A DNA stretch of 64,000 bases from Alterirhizorhabdus solaris (GCF_007785815.1 NZ_VNIM01000005.1:1-64000), one strand, 5' to 3'; positions 46,667-56,222 are shown, counted from the stretch's first letter. Notes: generated from the letters alone by a model not told the origin. Translations and numbers: made by a program.

Positions 46667-48049
46667 GTGGACACGCATATCTGGACGACGTCGGGCGAGA
46701 ATGCTCGTCGAGGAGCTGGCGTAGCGGCGCAGCGCATGCCCGGTCGCGGTCTGAGAAAGCACGGCAGGGAGGCCGCCGCCGCGAACACGCTCACGGAGGC
46801 TTTCCGCGGGCTCGATGCCGGCGTCACCAGGAGCATGGCGCTCGGTGCGTTGAAGCGTGCCCGACCGTACATGGGCATCCCACCAAGGATCGTGGCGCTT
46901 ATGGACACGCTCTTCAAATACTCGCGCGACGCCGACTGGCGGGGCGGGCGAATCCCGACGGTGTGGCCCTCCAACGAGGCGCTCGCGCGCGAACTGGAGG
47001 TTAGCGTCAGGCAGGTTCAGAACCTGCTCAGGCAGGCGGAGGCTCTTGGACTACTAAGCTTCCGGGATAGCCCCAACGGCAAGAGAGGCGGCTGCCGTAA
47101 CGCCCAGGGTGATATCATCTGGGCATACGGCATCATCCTCGCCCCGATGGGCACGCGCTATCAGGAGTTTAGCGACCACGCGCACATCGGCGCCGAGGAG
47201 GACGGGCACCTCAAGCGGCTGAAACGACGTTTGGAGGCCGTCCGCCGGAAGCTCCGAATGCTAACCCAGGCGGCCATGGACAATGGCTTCGGCGAGCGCG
47301 AGGCCTGGAGCGCCATGGATGTCGTCTTGATGGCGACCAACCAGATGCGAAACAACCGGGATATCGCGCTCTATACGGCTTGCGTGCAGCAGCAGGAAGC
47401 CTGCGCATCCGCGCTGGAAGCGACCCTGAACGATGGCTTTGCGGCTCTCGATCGATCTCGGGAAGGTCCTGAAACTTCATGCTGGCATGAACCTGACTTC
47501 ACTCACTCTACAACTACAAACCAGCTTCACACTGCTAAAGCAGTTACCTGTAGGGGCTTGGCAGTAAGGCGTAGTGGCGCTGAGGACGTCGCTCAGCCGA
47601 TAGCCACGGTTGAGGAGGAGATGGCCGCGCATGGCGTCGGTCTCGGGTTCATCAGCGAACTAGCCTACGAACTTCATCCGACTTTGCGTCTGTCCGATGA
47701 GGATTGCAGTTGGGGTGAGGTCGTCTCCGTCGCCGAACGTCTCTCTCACCAGGCCGGCATAAGCGGCCACGCCTTCCACGAGGCAGTGCGTGTCATGGGT
47801 CAGCGCGGTGCCGCTGCCTCGGTTATCGTCACTCTGCAGAAGTACCGGCGCGGCGACGTGCATCGTCCCGGCGCCTATCTGCGCGGCATGTCGAGAAAGG
47901 CCACTTCAGGCACGCTGAAGCTTGGTCCGACCCTCCATGGCCTGCGTGACGCCAATCGCTCCCAGGCGATGAAATGTCTCGCGGATACAGGCACTATACC
48001 GATCGGTGCGATGCTTCCCGGCCTGCTGCGAAAAGCGAAACAGGGATGA
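46667..48049 (+). CDS. repC: Plasmid replication initiator RepC
   Basis: A 460-residue protein from GTG 46667, 7 bases after GGGGAGG. The N-terminal half matches RepC: RARPYMGIPPRIVALMDTLF, PTVWPSNEALARELEVSVRQVQNLLRQ (given as a region) is the winged-helix DNA-binding part, followed by a LKRRLEAVRRKLRML helix. The C-terminal half starts after a less GC-rich stretch and ends with the RepC C-terminal domain (FHEAVRVMGQRGAAASVIVT). RepC normally acts only in cis on an origin inside its own gene. No repA/repB partition genes precede it, unlike in standard repABC operons. Confidence 0.9.
   Translation: MDTHIWTTSGENARRGAGVAAQRMPGRGLRKHGREAAAANTLTEAFRGLDAGVTRSMALGALKRARPYMGIPPRIVALMDTLFKYSRDADWRGGRIPTVWPSNEALARELEVSVRQVQNLLRQAEALGLLSFRDSPNGKRGGCRNAQGDIIWAYGIILAPMGTRYQEFSDHAHIGAEEDGHLKRLKRRLEAVRRKLRMLTQAAMDNGFGEREAWSAMDVVLMATNQMRNNRDIALYTACVQQQEACASALEATLNDGFAALDRSREGPETSCWHEPDFTHSTTTNQLHTAKAVTCRGLAVRRSGAEDVAQPIATVEEEMAAHGVGLGFISELAYELHPTLRLSDEDCSWGEVVSVAERLSHQAGISGHAFHEAVRVMGQRGAAASVIVTLQKYRRGDVHRPGAYLRGMSRKATSGTLKLGPTLHGLRDANRSQAMKCLADTGTIPIGAMLPGLLRKAKQG
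47470..47565 (+). other. AT-richer stretch inside repC, candidate origin
   Basis: Bases 47470-47565 (for example ACTTCACTCACTCTACAACT) are visibly poorer in GC than the rest of repC, and the encoded peptide (CWHEPDFTHSTTTNQLHTAK) looks like a linker. In repABC plasmids the origin lies in such an AT-rich part of the repC coding sequence. RepC would open the DNA here. Position and composition are seen; function is inferred. Confidence 0.6.
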
Positions 48050-48057
48050 CGACACCG

Positions 48058-48975
48058 TCAAAAGGCGGCGAGTTCTACCTGTCGGCCGACCCGGACCGTC
48101 TGTCTGAAGGGATCGGCTTGCGGCGCGCCCAGCCTGCCAAGACGCGTCCAATTCGCCAGGATGTTCGTGACGTAAGCCTGCGTTTCCGCGATCCGTGGCA
48201 TCATGCCCGCACGGACCCGGCCGGGTCCGGCGTTGTACGCCGCCAGTGCGAGATGGACCTGTCCGAACTTGTCGAGCTGCTGGCGCAGATAGCGGGCGCC
48301 ACCGCGCATGTTCTGCACAGGGTCGTAGCGATCGACGCCCAGCGAGGCGGCCGTCGCCGGCATGAGCTGCGCCAGACCGAACGCACTCGCGGAGGAGATC
48401 GCGACCGGATTGTAGCCGCTCTCGCGGATTATCATCGCGTCGAACAGCCCGGTCGGGATGCCATGTTCGCACGCGATGGCGCTCATCATTCCGTAGTAGG
48501 CCGCACGTCGAGCTTCCGCTGTATGTCCAAGGAAGCCGGCCGGACGATAGGCGAGCGGCGCACATCCGGGTGTGTAGCTGACCGCAGGGGGGGATGCGTA
48601 GCCGCCGCGCATCCAGCCCGGGACCGCGATCGACGACGTGGCCGCGATCGGGATGACGGCGCGAGCGCCACCGGTGTCCGCTATCCCGCTGTCCTCAGAT
48701 CGCGCTGCGGCCGCCAATTCGCCCTTCATCCGATATTCCACGTAGCGGCGGCTCAGATCATGGACGCGGAAAGCGTTGGAGAGCGGAGGAGAGGTTGGCG
48801 CCGGTATTGCGGAGGATGAGGAAAGGTCGGGTGCTTCGCTCAGCACGGCAGGGTGCATCGAGATCAGTTCAATCTGGCGCGTGACCTGCCTGAGCTTCGC
48901 AGACGCCACCGACGGCAGCGATCCGGCTGCACAAAGAACGATTATGACCATTATCGAGACGCGCATTCGGACCAC
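48058..48975 (-). CDS. Lytic transglycosylase (VirB1-like)
   Basis: A 305-residue protein with a signal peptide (MRVSIMVIIVLCAAGSLPSV region, cleavage near ASA) and a C-terminal SLT domain. The catalytic Glu is in MIIRESGYNP, and other SLT motifs are SSASAFGLAQLMPATA, NMRGGARYLRQQL and LALAAYNAGPGRV. It should cut peptidoglycan glycan strands, which helps the transfer apparatus cross the wall. It converges with repC and lies outside the tra operon. About 130 residues between the signal and the domain are of low complexity. Confidence 0.88.
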   Translation of the reverse strand: MVRMRVSIMVIIVLCAAGSLPSVASAKLRQVTRQIELISMHPAVLSEAPDLSSSSAIPAPTSPPLSNAFRVHDLSRRYVEYRMKGELAAAARSEDSGIADTGGARAVIPIAATSSIAVPGWMRGGYASPPAVSYTPGCAPLAYRPAGFLGHTAEARRAAYYGMMSAIACEHGIPTGLFDAMIIRESGYNPVAISSASAFGLAQLMPATAASLGVDRYDPVQNMRGGARYLRQQLDKFGQVHLALAAYNAGPGRVRAGMMPRIAETQAYVTNILANWTRLGRLGAPQADPFRQTVRVGRQVELAAF

Positions 48976-49081
48976 CGATTTGCTGCTTTCGAGAAGTGGA
49001 GATCAGATAACTTCATGTTGTCAACCCATCCGGGAACGGCCAAAACCACTTGGAAAGGGCCTGTTCGAGGGGTTCTGAAGC

Positions 49082-50374
49082 ATGTGGCTGATCCACCGAG
49101 AGACCGACGGACATAGCGGCGACCGCATTCCACTACCCGCCCCCTTACGCGAGGCGCTGGTCCGCTGGTACGTCGGAGAGGGCTCGCGACAGGACGAGAA
49201 GGCCGGGATCACGCTGGTCCAGAACGCGCGTATCGGGCACCGCTGGATCGCATGCGGCTGTCTCGGCCGCGATGCGCTGCCGCCGATCCTGACCCCGGCG
49301 TTCCTGTCGGAGGCCGACACCTACTATCTCCGCCGATTGACGAGCACCAAGCGACCCGAGCACCGCCCTGACTGCCCATTCTTCCGCGACCAGGTGACCA
49401 ACCGGATCACCGAGGCGCGGTCGCCGACCACGCCGGCGGATCCGCCCTCGGGCTTCTTCGAGGTGTTGCGTCCAGCACCGGAGCGCCTGGCGCAGCGCCC
49501 GGAGGAGGACAGCAACGACGACCGCACCCGCCACGCCTCGACCCCGCGCCTTGCCCGGCTGCTCTGGCGGTTGATGGACAGTGCCGGCGTCAACACCGTC
49601 GCGCCGCTCAATTACGGAGAGGAGTGGTCGATCCGCGAAGGCTTCGCCGCGATCGGGCGCGCCGTCGGAAAGATCGAGATGGCGCCGGGCATCGAGCTGG
49701 CCCGCGCTTTCTGGACCCACGCCCGTCCGCTGCAGGCAGGCGTCGTCTATGGCACGCTGCGCAAGCTCGCGCCGCGCTGGCCACGAGCGCATGCGCCGCA
49801 AGGCTTCGTCCTGCTCTATGCTCCGTCGTTCCAGGGCCATGAGATCCATGTCCCCGATGGCGAGCCAGTGACGATCGCCAACCGCGTGCAGTCGCCCTCA
49901 GTTCGCGGCAACCGCATCAGCGGTCCCTTCCTGATCCTCGTCGTCGCCGGCAAGTATCCCGAGGCGCGAGGCTATGCGCCGCTGCGCGCCTACGCCCAGC
50001 CCATCTACAACGGCCGGCTGTTCGTGCCAGTCGATTCAGACTTCGAGCGCAGGGCGTTGCGCCGCATCCTCGACTGCCAACGCCGCCTGCACCCTCGCGG
50101 CATCGACCTCGCGATCGGCAAGCCGCTGTTCGACACGATGACGCCCGACGGCCCCTGCCGGCCCGATTTCGTCATTGAGGCCCGGTCACGGGTCACCGGC
50201 GAACTACGCACCGTGGTCGTCGAGGCCATGGGCTTCGCGACCGAGGAATATGAGGCGGCGAAGGCCGTGACCCACCCGCGAATGCGCCATCTTGGCCAGC
50301 TGCTGACAATGGATCCGGCCGAGGTGGAGGGAGACGACGCGACGGGGAAGCTGCTGGCGGCACTCGATCTGTAG
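49082..50374 (+). CDS. Conserved hypothetical protein (DUF1173-like), possible nuclease fold
   Basis: A 430-residue protein starting MWLIHRETDGHSGDRIPLP. The N-terminal part has ACGCLGRD and HRPDCPFF, Cys/His clusters that could bind zinc, and the layout recalls the DUF1173 family of plasmid proteins; I am not certain of this. The C-terminal domain contains CRPDFVIEARSRVTGELRTV and VVVEAMGFAT, close to the PD...E-x-K pattern of restriction-like nucleases, but Met replaces the Lys. It may be an inactive or divergent nuclease. The gene stands alone between a transglycosylase and a small membrane protein. Confidence 0.7.
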   Translation: MWLIHRETDGHSGDRIPLPAPLREALVRWYVGEGSRQDEKAGITLVQNARIGHRWIACGCLGRDALPPILTPAFLSEADTYYLRRLTSTKRPEHRPDCPFFRDQVTNRITEARSPTTPADPPSGFFEVLRPAPERLAQRPEEDSNDDRTRHASTPRLARLLWRLMDSAGVNTVAPLNYGEEWSIREGFAAIGRAVGKIEMAPGIELARAFWTHARPLQAGVVYGTLRKLAPRWPRAHAPQGFVLLYAPSFQGHEIHVPDGEPVTIANRVQSPSVRGNRISGPFLILVVAGKYPEARGYAPLRAYAQPIYNGRLFVPVDSDFERRALRRILDCQRRLHPRGIDLAIGKPLFDTMTPDGPCRPDFVIEARSRVTGELRTVVVEAMGFATEEYEAAKAVTHPRMRHLGQLLTMDPAEVEGDDATGKLLAALDL

Positions 50375-50376
50375 CG

Positions 50377-50646
50377 TCAGCTCCAGCTCATGGTCGCGGC
50401 GAATGACCCTACGATGCCAAGCGTAACAGGCGTCGACAACAGATACAGCTTCTGCCAACGCCACCACATCTTCGGCACGAACAGCACGGCTCCGCGTACC
50501 GAACGCACGTTTTCCCAGACCCGGTCGCGCCACATGCCATGCAGGGTCACTGTAACGGTCAACGTCATCGCGATCGCGCAGCAGATGCCCGCCGCGAGAT
50601 AGATAGCGATCCAGTTGGCGATCTCGACTGGCGTGAATTGAGACAT
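50377..50646 (-). CDS. Small membrane protein
   Basis: From ATG 50646 the product is 89 residues with two membrane helices (about 10-34 and 66-86) separated by a basic, Trp-rich loop (WRDRVWENVRSVRG, WWRWQK). The stop is only 3 bases from that of the convergent upstream gene. No family is recognised. Confidence 0.6.
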   Translation of the reverse strand: MSQFTPVEIANWIAIYLAAGICCAIAMTLTVTVTLHGMWRDRVWENVRSVRGAVLFVPKMWWRWQKLYLLSTPVTLGIVGSFAATMSWS

Positions 50647-50874
50647 CGACACCTCGCAAGCGATAAGAGTGCCCTCGACAAAGCGGTTCGGGTCGATTCA
50701 AGTTCCGGGTCCAGCTTTAGTCCTGCTCGGTTGAGCAACCGTAAACGGGTGCGCTCACCAAAGGTCACCAGCGACAGAGAGGAGAGGGAGGAGGGGGAAG
50801 GGTCGAATTGATCGGCCTGCCCTCCTCATTCCACCAGATGCCGCAAGGCGTCCCGAGCGAAAGGTGTATCCACC

Positions 50875-51111
50875 ATGGATCGCTTCCTTCTCTTCATCCG
50901 CGAGAGCGGACGCGAGGATATCCTCGACTTCCATCCTGACAAACTCGCAGCCCGCAGGGCATTGGTCGCCTATGTCCGCCGCCAAGCGAATGACCACTTG
51001 CATCCGCATCCGATCAACGACGACGTCGCCGTCCAGACGTACTTCAAGCGCGAGGGTGCGATGTATAGCATCGCCCGGGTCCAGAAGACGTCGGAACGGT
51101 CCGGGCGATGA
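50875..51111 (+). CDS. Small hypothetical protein coupled to the Toprim gene
   Basis: A 78-residue protein (MDRFLLFIRESGREDILDFH...) that is hydrophilic, with a basic middle helix. Its stop overlaps the start of the Toprim protein gene (51108-51111), so the two are coupled. No known domain. It may be an accessory to the replication or DNA-handling proteins that follow. Confidence 0.65.
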   Translation: MDRFLLFIRESGREDILDFHPDKLAARRALVAYVRRQANDHLHPHPINDDVAVQTYFKREGAMYSIARVQKTSERSGR

Positions 51112-51965
51112 CACTGGTCGCACGCAGGCCCTCGCAGGCGCTGGTCGATCTGGTCGGCGCGCTTGGCGGCACATGGCATGGCAACAACGCCATGTGCCGT
51201 TGCCCGACGCATCCCGACAATACGCCCAGCCTGTCGCTGCGTCAGGGAGATCAGGGCCTGCTCGTGACGTGCTTCTCCGGCTGCGATCCGGTCGACGTGC
51301 TGCGCGAACTCGACCGGATACCGCTCGGGCACCGCTTCGCTCCACCGCCGGAGACGCCCCGCTCAGGCACCGCAAACATCGAACGGCTGTGGTCGGAGGC
51401 GCGACCCGTGCCAGGGACCCTCGGCGAGCGTTATCTGGCATCGCGCCACCTGCTACCGATCCCGGCGGACGTGCGCTTTCACCCGCGCTGTCCGCGAAAA
51501 CCTCGCCCGCATACCGTCTTTCTGCCGGCGCTGCTGGTCGCGGTGCGCGAAGGGCGCCGACTGGTCGCGCTGCAACGCATCTTCCTGGATCCGGCGACCG
51601 GCGCTTACACCGAGAAGGCGACGCTTGGCCTGCTTGGCACCGGCGCGTGGCAAGGTGGCGGGTCCGGCACGACGATCGGGCTCGCCGAGGGCTTCGAGAC
51701 GGCTCGCGCCTGGTCACGGATCCACGACCTGCCCTGCTGGGCGACGCTGGGATCCCGCCGGCTCGACCTCGTCGACGTGCCCGACACCGTCACCACGCTG
51801 ATCCTCGCGGGCGACAACGACCTGGCCGGGAGACGCGCCGTCGCCCGCACCACCGAACGTCATGCCCGCGAAGGCCGCGTGATCCGGGCCGACATCCCCA
51901 AGGGCGCCAAGGATTGGGCAGCGGTCTTGGAGGCTCGGGAGAGGGGAGGGGGAGGGAAGGGGTGA
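51108..51965 (+). CDS. Toprim-domain protein with primase-like zinc finger
   Basis: A 285-residue protein. The N-terminus has CRCPTHPDNTPSLSLRQGD and TCFSGCDP, a Cys/His set like the CHC2 zinc-binding domain of DnaG-type primases. The C-terminal half is a Toprim domain with the conserved Glu in IGLAEGFETARA and the Asp pair in LILAGDNDLAGRRA. It lacks a helicase or full RNA-polymerase domain, as in short plasmid and phage primase-like proteins. It may prime plasmid replication or act on DNA arriving in a new host. The giant helicase gene follows by 36 bases. Confidence 0.85.
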   Translation: MTLVARRPSQALVDLVGALGGTWHGNNAMCRCPTHPDNTPSLSLRQGDQGLLVTCFSGCDPVDVLRELDRIPLGHRFAPPPETPRSGTANIERLWSEARPVPGTLGERYLASRHLLPIPADVRFHPRCPRKPRPHTVFLPALLVAVREGRRLVALQRIFLDPATGAYTEKATLGLLGTGAWQGGGSGTTIGLAEGFETARAWSRIHDLPCWATLGSRRLDLVDVPDTVTTLILAGDNDLAGRRAVARTTERHAREGRVIRADIPKGAKDWAAVLEARERGGGGKG

Positions 51966-52001
51966 GCTGCCGGATTGGCAGGAACCCAAGGGAGACCCTC
52001 C

Positions 52002-55000
52002 ATGCGCGACCTTCTCGACATCCCGGCCGTCACCGATACCGATGCGGCGCGGCCGATCGTCGACCTCCTCGCCGGCAGCGCGTCAATCAGCCGTCGCGAC
52101 ATCAACGCCGCGATGGTCGCGACCTTCGGCGGCACCGACGCCGACGGCCGCTGGACGCAGCGCGACAGCTTCGAGATCCTCGAACATGCGCTGGCGCTGC
52201 ATCTTGCTGGCCAGCCTCACTCTCTCGCGAGCTTCTCCGACGTCGCGTCCGCCTCCGCACTGATGGATCGCCTGCCGACGCAGACGGTGCGCAGCGAGGA
52301 GCAGATCGAGCTGCAGCAATTCTCGACGCCGGCCGACATCGCCGCGATCGCCGTGCTCATGGCGGCGATCGGTCCGCAAGACGTCGTGCTCGAACCCAGC
52401 GCCGGCAACGGTCTCCTGATCGCGCAGGCACCTCCTCACGCCGCCCTGCAGCTCAACGAGCTCGACCCGAAGCGCCGGGCACGGCTCGCCGCCACCTTTC
52501 CGAACGCCACCGTCACCGGCCATGATGGCGCCGCGCTGGTCAGCCTGCACGCCAGCCTGCCCCGGCCGAGCGTGGTGGTGATGAACCCACCCTTTTCGCG
52601 CAGCCTCGGCCGCGGCGCCGATGATCTCGCAGGACTCCGCCACCTTCAGGCTGCGATCCGGCGCGTCGCCAAGGGCGGTCGCGTCGTGGCCGTCATGCCC
52701 GACTGGTTCGCGCCCAGCGCGCGCCTCCGCGCCGCCTACGAAGCAGTGCTCACCGGCTGCACGGTGCGGACCTCGCTCCGCCTCGAGCATTGCTACCGCA
52801 AGCACGGCACCGACATCGCGGTGCGGCTTTATGTCATCGACAAGGCCCCGGGCGGGATCACGCCGGTCACCGTTCAGCGCAGCGCGGTCGCCGACTTCCT
52901 CGACCTGCTGACCGTGCCCGAGCGGCTGTCGCCGGTGGGTGAAACCACGATAGCACCACCTGCGCGCAAGCCCGCCACGACGATGTTCGGCGCGGCGCGC
53001 GCGAGCAAGGCAGCGCCGCCGCGACCGACCCATGCGCCCGTCCGCAACGACGTGCTGCCGGTCGGTTATCAGACGCTCGCCGTGCCCGCACCGCTCGCCG
53101 AGCAGGTCGGCGTCTATCTGCCGTACCGGCCGAGCCGCATCGTCTTCGACACCGCCGGCGAGCACCCGACCGCGTTGGTGGAGTCGGTCGCGATGGGATC
53201 GATCCCCGCCCCGATCCCGGGCTACGTCGCCAAGCTGCCCGAGCGCATGGTCGCCGAGCGCATGCTGTCCTCCTCGCAGCTCGAAACGGTCATCTACGCC
53301 GGCCATGCCTGGAGCCAGATGCTGCCCGGCACCTTCAAGCCTGCCGAAAAAGGTGTCGCGCTCGCTTTCGATCCGGAAGGCAGCCGCTACCGCAAGGGCT
53401 TCTTCCTCGGCGACGGCACCGGCGCCGGCAAGGGCCGCCAGGTCGCCGCCTGCATCCTCGACAGCCGACTGCAGGGCCGCAAGCGCCATATCTGGGTGTC
53501 GAAGAACGAGCTGCTGCTCGAAGATGCGCGCCGTGACTGGACCGCGCTCGGTGGTCTCTCGGCCGACGTCCAGCCTGCCTCCAACTGGAAGATCGATCAG
53601 CCGATCAAGCTCGACGAAGGCGTGCTGTTCGTTACCTATCCGACGCTGCGTTCGATGCGCTCGGACAGCAGCCGGTTGCAGCAGATCCTCGACTGGGCAG
53701 GTCCCGACTTCGACGGCGTCATCGCTTTGGACGAAGCGCACGAGATGGGCGGCGTCGCCGGGGGCGAGGGCGCCATGGGCAAGACCGAAGGCTCGCAGCA
53801 GGGTATCTGCGGCGTGCTGCTCCAGAACAACCTGCCCGGTGCGCGCGTGCTCTATGCGTCGGCGACCGGTGCGTCCGACGTCAACAATCTGGCCTATGCG
53901 GTACGGCTTGGCCTGTGGGGTCCGGAGACCGCGTTTGCCGACCGTGAGGCGTTCATCGCCGAGATCCGCAAGGGCGGCATCGCCGCGATGGAGCTGGTCG
54001 CCCGCGACCTGAAGGCGATGGGGCTGTACACCTCGCGCGCGCTGAGCTTCGCCGGGGTCGAGTATGAGGTGCTGCGCCACGGCCTGACGCCAGTGCAGAT
54101 CGAGATCTACGACACCTATGCCAAGGCTTGGGAGGTCATCCATCAGAACATGGAAGCGGCGCTGGAAATGACCGGCGTCACCGATGGCCTGACCGGCGAT
54201 ACCTTGAACAGCGGTGCCAAAGCCTCTGCCCGCTCCCGCCTTGAGTCCACCAAGCAGCGCTTCTTCGGCCAGGTGTTGCTTGCCATGAAGCTGCCGACCG
54301 TCATCGCCGCGGTCGAAAGCCACCTCAAGGCCGACCAGTCGGTCGTGCTGCAGCTGGTCACCACCGCCGAGGCGATCCTCGACCGGCGTCTTGCGCAGAT
54401 GTCGGCCGACGAGCGCGCTGACCCCGAAATCGACCTGTCGCCGACCGACTATGTCATCGACTATCTCACCCGTGCCTTTCCGACCCGCCAGATGCAGACC
54501 TACACCGACGACACCGGCACGGCCCGTTCGCTGCCGATGAGCGATGCCGAGGGCAATCCGGTCCACAATCCGGATGCGGTTGCAGCACGCGATGGGATGA
54601 TCGAGCATCTCTGCGCGCTGCCCCCGATCAAGTCGGGCCTCGACGCACTGATCGAGCATTTCGGCCCGGAGCAGATCGCCGAGGTGACCGGGCGCACCCG
54701 CCGGCTCGTGCCGACCTCCGACGGTCGCCAGAAGATCGAGACGCGCTCCGCCCGCACCAGCCAGGTCGAAGCAGCCGCGTTCATGGCCGGCTCCAAGCGC
54801 ATCCTCGTCTTCTCGGATGCTGGCGGCACGGGGCGGTCCTATCACGCGAGCTTCGACGCGGCGAACCAGCAGCAGCGCGTCCACTTCCTGCTCGAGCCGG
54901 GCTGGCGCGCCGATCGCGCGATCCAGGGGCTGGGCCGCACGCATCGGACCCACCAGGCGTCGACCCCGCTGTTCCGGCCGGTGACGACGGACTGCAAGGG

Positions 55001-56222
55001 CGAGCTACGCTTCACCTCGACGATCGCCAGGCGGCTCGACAGCCTCGGCGCGCTCACCCGCGGCCAGCGCCAGACCGGCGGGCAGAACCTCTTCGATCCT
55101 GCCGACAACCTTGAAAGCGAATACGCCAAGGACGCGCTGGTGACGTGGTTCCACCTGCTCGATGGCGGCAAGCTCAAGAGCACGAACCTCGCCGACTTCT
55201 GCTCACGCACCGGCCTCGAGATCCACGACAAGGACGGCACCATGAAGGAGGAGCTGCCGCCGATCCAACGCTGGCTCAACCGCCTGCTGGCGCTGCCGAT
55301 CGGGTTGCAGAACGCCATCTTCGAGGAGTTCCTGGCGCTGGTCGAGACGCGCGTCGCCGCGGCACGCGAGGCCGGTACGCTCGATATCGGCGTCGAGACG
55401 ATCACGGCCGACACCGCCCGGGTCATCGACGACGCGCTGCTGCGCACTGACCCGCTCTCGGGCGCGACCTCGCACCTGCTGACCATCGAGATCGCCCGCC
55501 GCAAGAACCCCATCTCGCTCGAACGCATCCTTGGGCTGGCACAATATCAGGACGACGCTGCCTTCGTCGTCAACGCCCGTTCGGGCAAGGTCGCACTGCG
55601 CACCAGGGCGCGGTCATGGATGGACGAGGAAGGCGAGCCGATCCTGCGCCTTGAGCTGCAACGGCCCTGCCGGCGCGAATATATGCGCGATGCCGATCTG
55701 CTGGAGAGCGCGTGGGACGTCGTCGACCGCGCCACGTTCGAGGCGAAATGGGCAGAAGAGGTCGCCGAGGCCGCAAGCCAGCTCGACGTCGAGACGATCC
55801 GGCTCGCCACCGGGCTGCTGCTGCCGATCTGGTCGGCGCTGCCGTCCGACCACCTTGCGGTCAACCGCATCGTCGATGCCGCGGGTAACTCGTGGCTCGG
55901 CCGCCTGGTCTTCGACCAACATGTCGTCCAGCTCTACACCAAGCTTGGCATCGCCAAGTCCGAGGATATGCCCGCAGACGCGATCGCGCGCTCGGTGTTG
56001 TCGGGACGCAGCGTCGACGTGACCCACCCGTTCGCGATGACCATCCGGCGTGCGCTGGTGAACGGCACGCAGCGCATCGAGATCGCCGGCGCGCCCGCAG
56101 CCCAGCTGCCCTGGCTGAAGTCGCTGGGCTGTTTCACCGAGATCATCGCCTACCGCACGCGCCTGTTCGTACCGGCAAACGATGCCGAGACGGTGCTGGC
56201 GCGACTCCTCAAGGTCGCCTGA
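52002..56222 (+). CDS. Strawberry-notch-type helicase fused to an N6-adenine-methylase-like domain
   Basis: I start at ATG 52002, 6 bases after GGGAGACC, for a 1406-residue protein. Residues about 105-320 form a methylase-like domain with an AdoMet motif (VLEPSAGNGLLIA, 129-141) and the catalytic NPPF of N6-adenine methylases (195-198). A superfamily 2 helicase follows with Walker A GDGTGAGKGR (about 468), DEAH in ALDEAHEMG (about 577), FSDAGGTGRSYH (about 937) and QGLGRTHRTHQ (about 976). This matches bacterial relatives of strawberry notch. The fusion could protect incoming plasmid DNA from restriction or remodel it. It is transcribed with the Toprim gene. Confidence 0.88.
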   Translation: MRDLLDIPAVTDTDAARPIVDLLAGSASISRRDINAAMVATFGGTDADGRWTQRDSFEILEHALALHLAGQPHSLASFSDVASASALMDRLPTQTVRSEEQIELQQFSTPADIAAIAVLMAAIGPQDVVLEPSAGNGLLIAQAPPHAALQLNELDPKRRARLAATFPNATVTGHDGAALVSLHASLPRPSVVVMNPPFSRSLGRGADDLAGLRHLQAAIRRVAKGGRVVAVMPDWFAPSARLRAAYEAVLTGCTVRTSLRLEHCYRKHGTDIAVRLYVIDKAPGGITPVTVQRSAVADFLDLLTVPERLSPVGETTIAPPARKPATTMFGAARASKAAPPRPTHAPVRNDVLPVGYQTLAVPAPLAEQVGVYLPYRPSRIVFDTAGEHPTALVESVAMGSIPAPIPGYVAKLPERMVAERMLSSSQLETVIYAGHAWSQMLPGTFKPAEKGVALAFDPEGSRYRKGFFLGDGTGAGKGRQVAACILDSRLQGRKRHIWVSKNELLLEDARRDWTALGGLSADVQPASNWKIDQPIKLDEGVLFVTYPTLRSMRSDSSRLQQILDWAGPDFDGVIALDEAHEMGGVAGGEGAMGKTEGSQQGICGVLLQNNLPGARVLYASATGASDVNNLAYAVRLGLWGPETAFADREAFIAEIRKGGIAAMELVARDLKAMGLYTSRALSFAGVEYEVLRHGLTPVQIEIYDTYAKAWEVIHQNMEAALEMTGVTDGLTGDTLNSGAKASARSRLESTKQRFFGQVLLAMKLPTVIAAVESHLKADQSVVLQLVTTAEAILDRRLAQMSADERADPEIDLSPTDYVIDYLTRAFPTRQMQTYTDDTGTARSLPMSDAEGNPVHNPDAVAARDGMIEHLCALPPIKSGLDALIEHFGPEQIAEVTGRTRRLVPTSDGRQKIETRSARTSQVEAAAFMAGSKRILVFSDAGGTGRSYHASFDAANQQQRVHFLLEPGWRADRAIQGLGRTHRTHQASTPLFRPVTTDCKGELRFTSTIARRLDSLGALTRGQRQTGGQNLFDPADNLESEYAKDALVTWFHLLDGGKLKSTNLADFCSRTGLEIHDKDGTMKEELPPIQRWLNRLLALPIGLQNAIFEEFLALVETRVAAAREAGTLDIGVETITADTARVIDDALLRTDPLSGATSHLLTIEIARRKNPISLERILGLAQYQDDAAFVVNARSGKVALRTRARSWMDEEGEPILRLELQRPCRREYMRDADLLESAWDVVDRATFEAKWAEEVAEAASQLDVETIRLATGLLLPIWSALPSDHLAVNRIVDAAGNSWLGRLVFDQHVVQLYTKLGIAKSEDMPADAIARSVLSGRSVDVTHPFAMTIRRALVNGTQRIEIAGAPAAQLPWLKSLGCFTEIIAYRTRLFVPANDAETVLARLLKVA

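Noticed and set aside
46216-46974. Minus-strand frame over the iterons and the repC start
   Set aside because: It reads through iterons, the hairpin and repC; its product has no family and the region is better explained as control DNA.
52083-54953. 956-residue open frame on the minus strand opposite the helicase/methylase gene
   Set aside because: It is the mirror of a well-supported gene with clear motifs. It has no recognisable domain, and long antisense frames are common in high-GC DNA.
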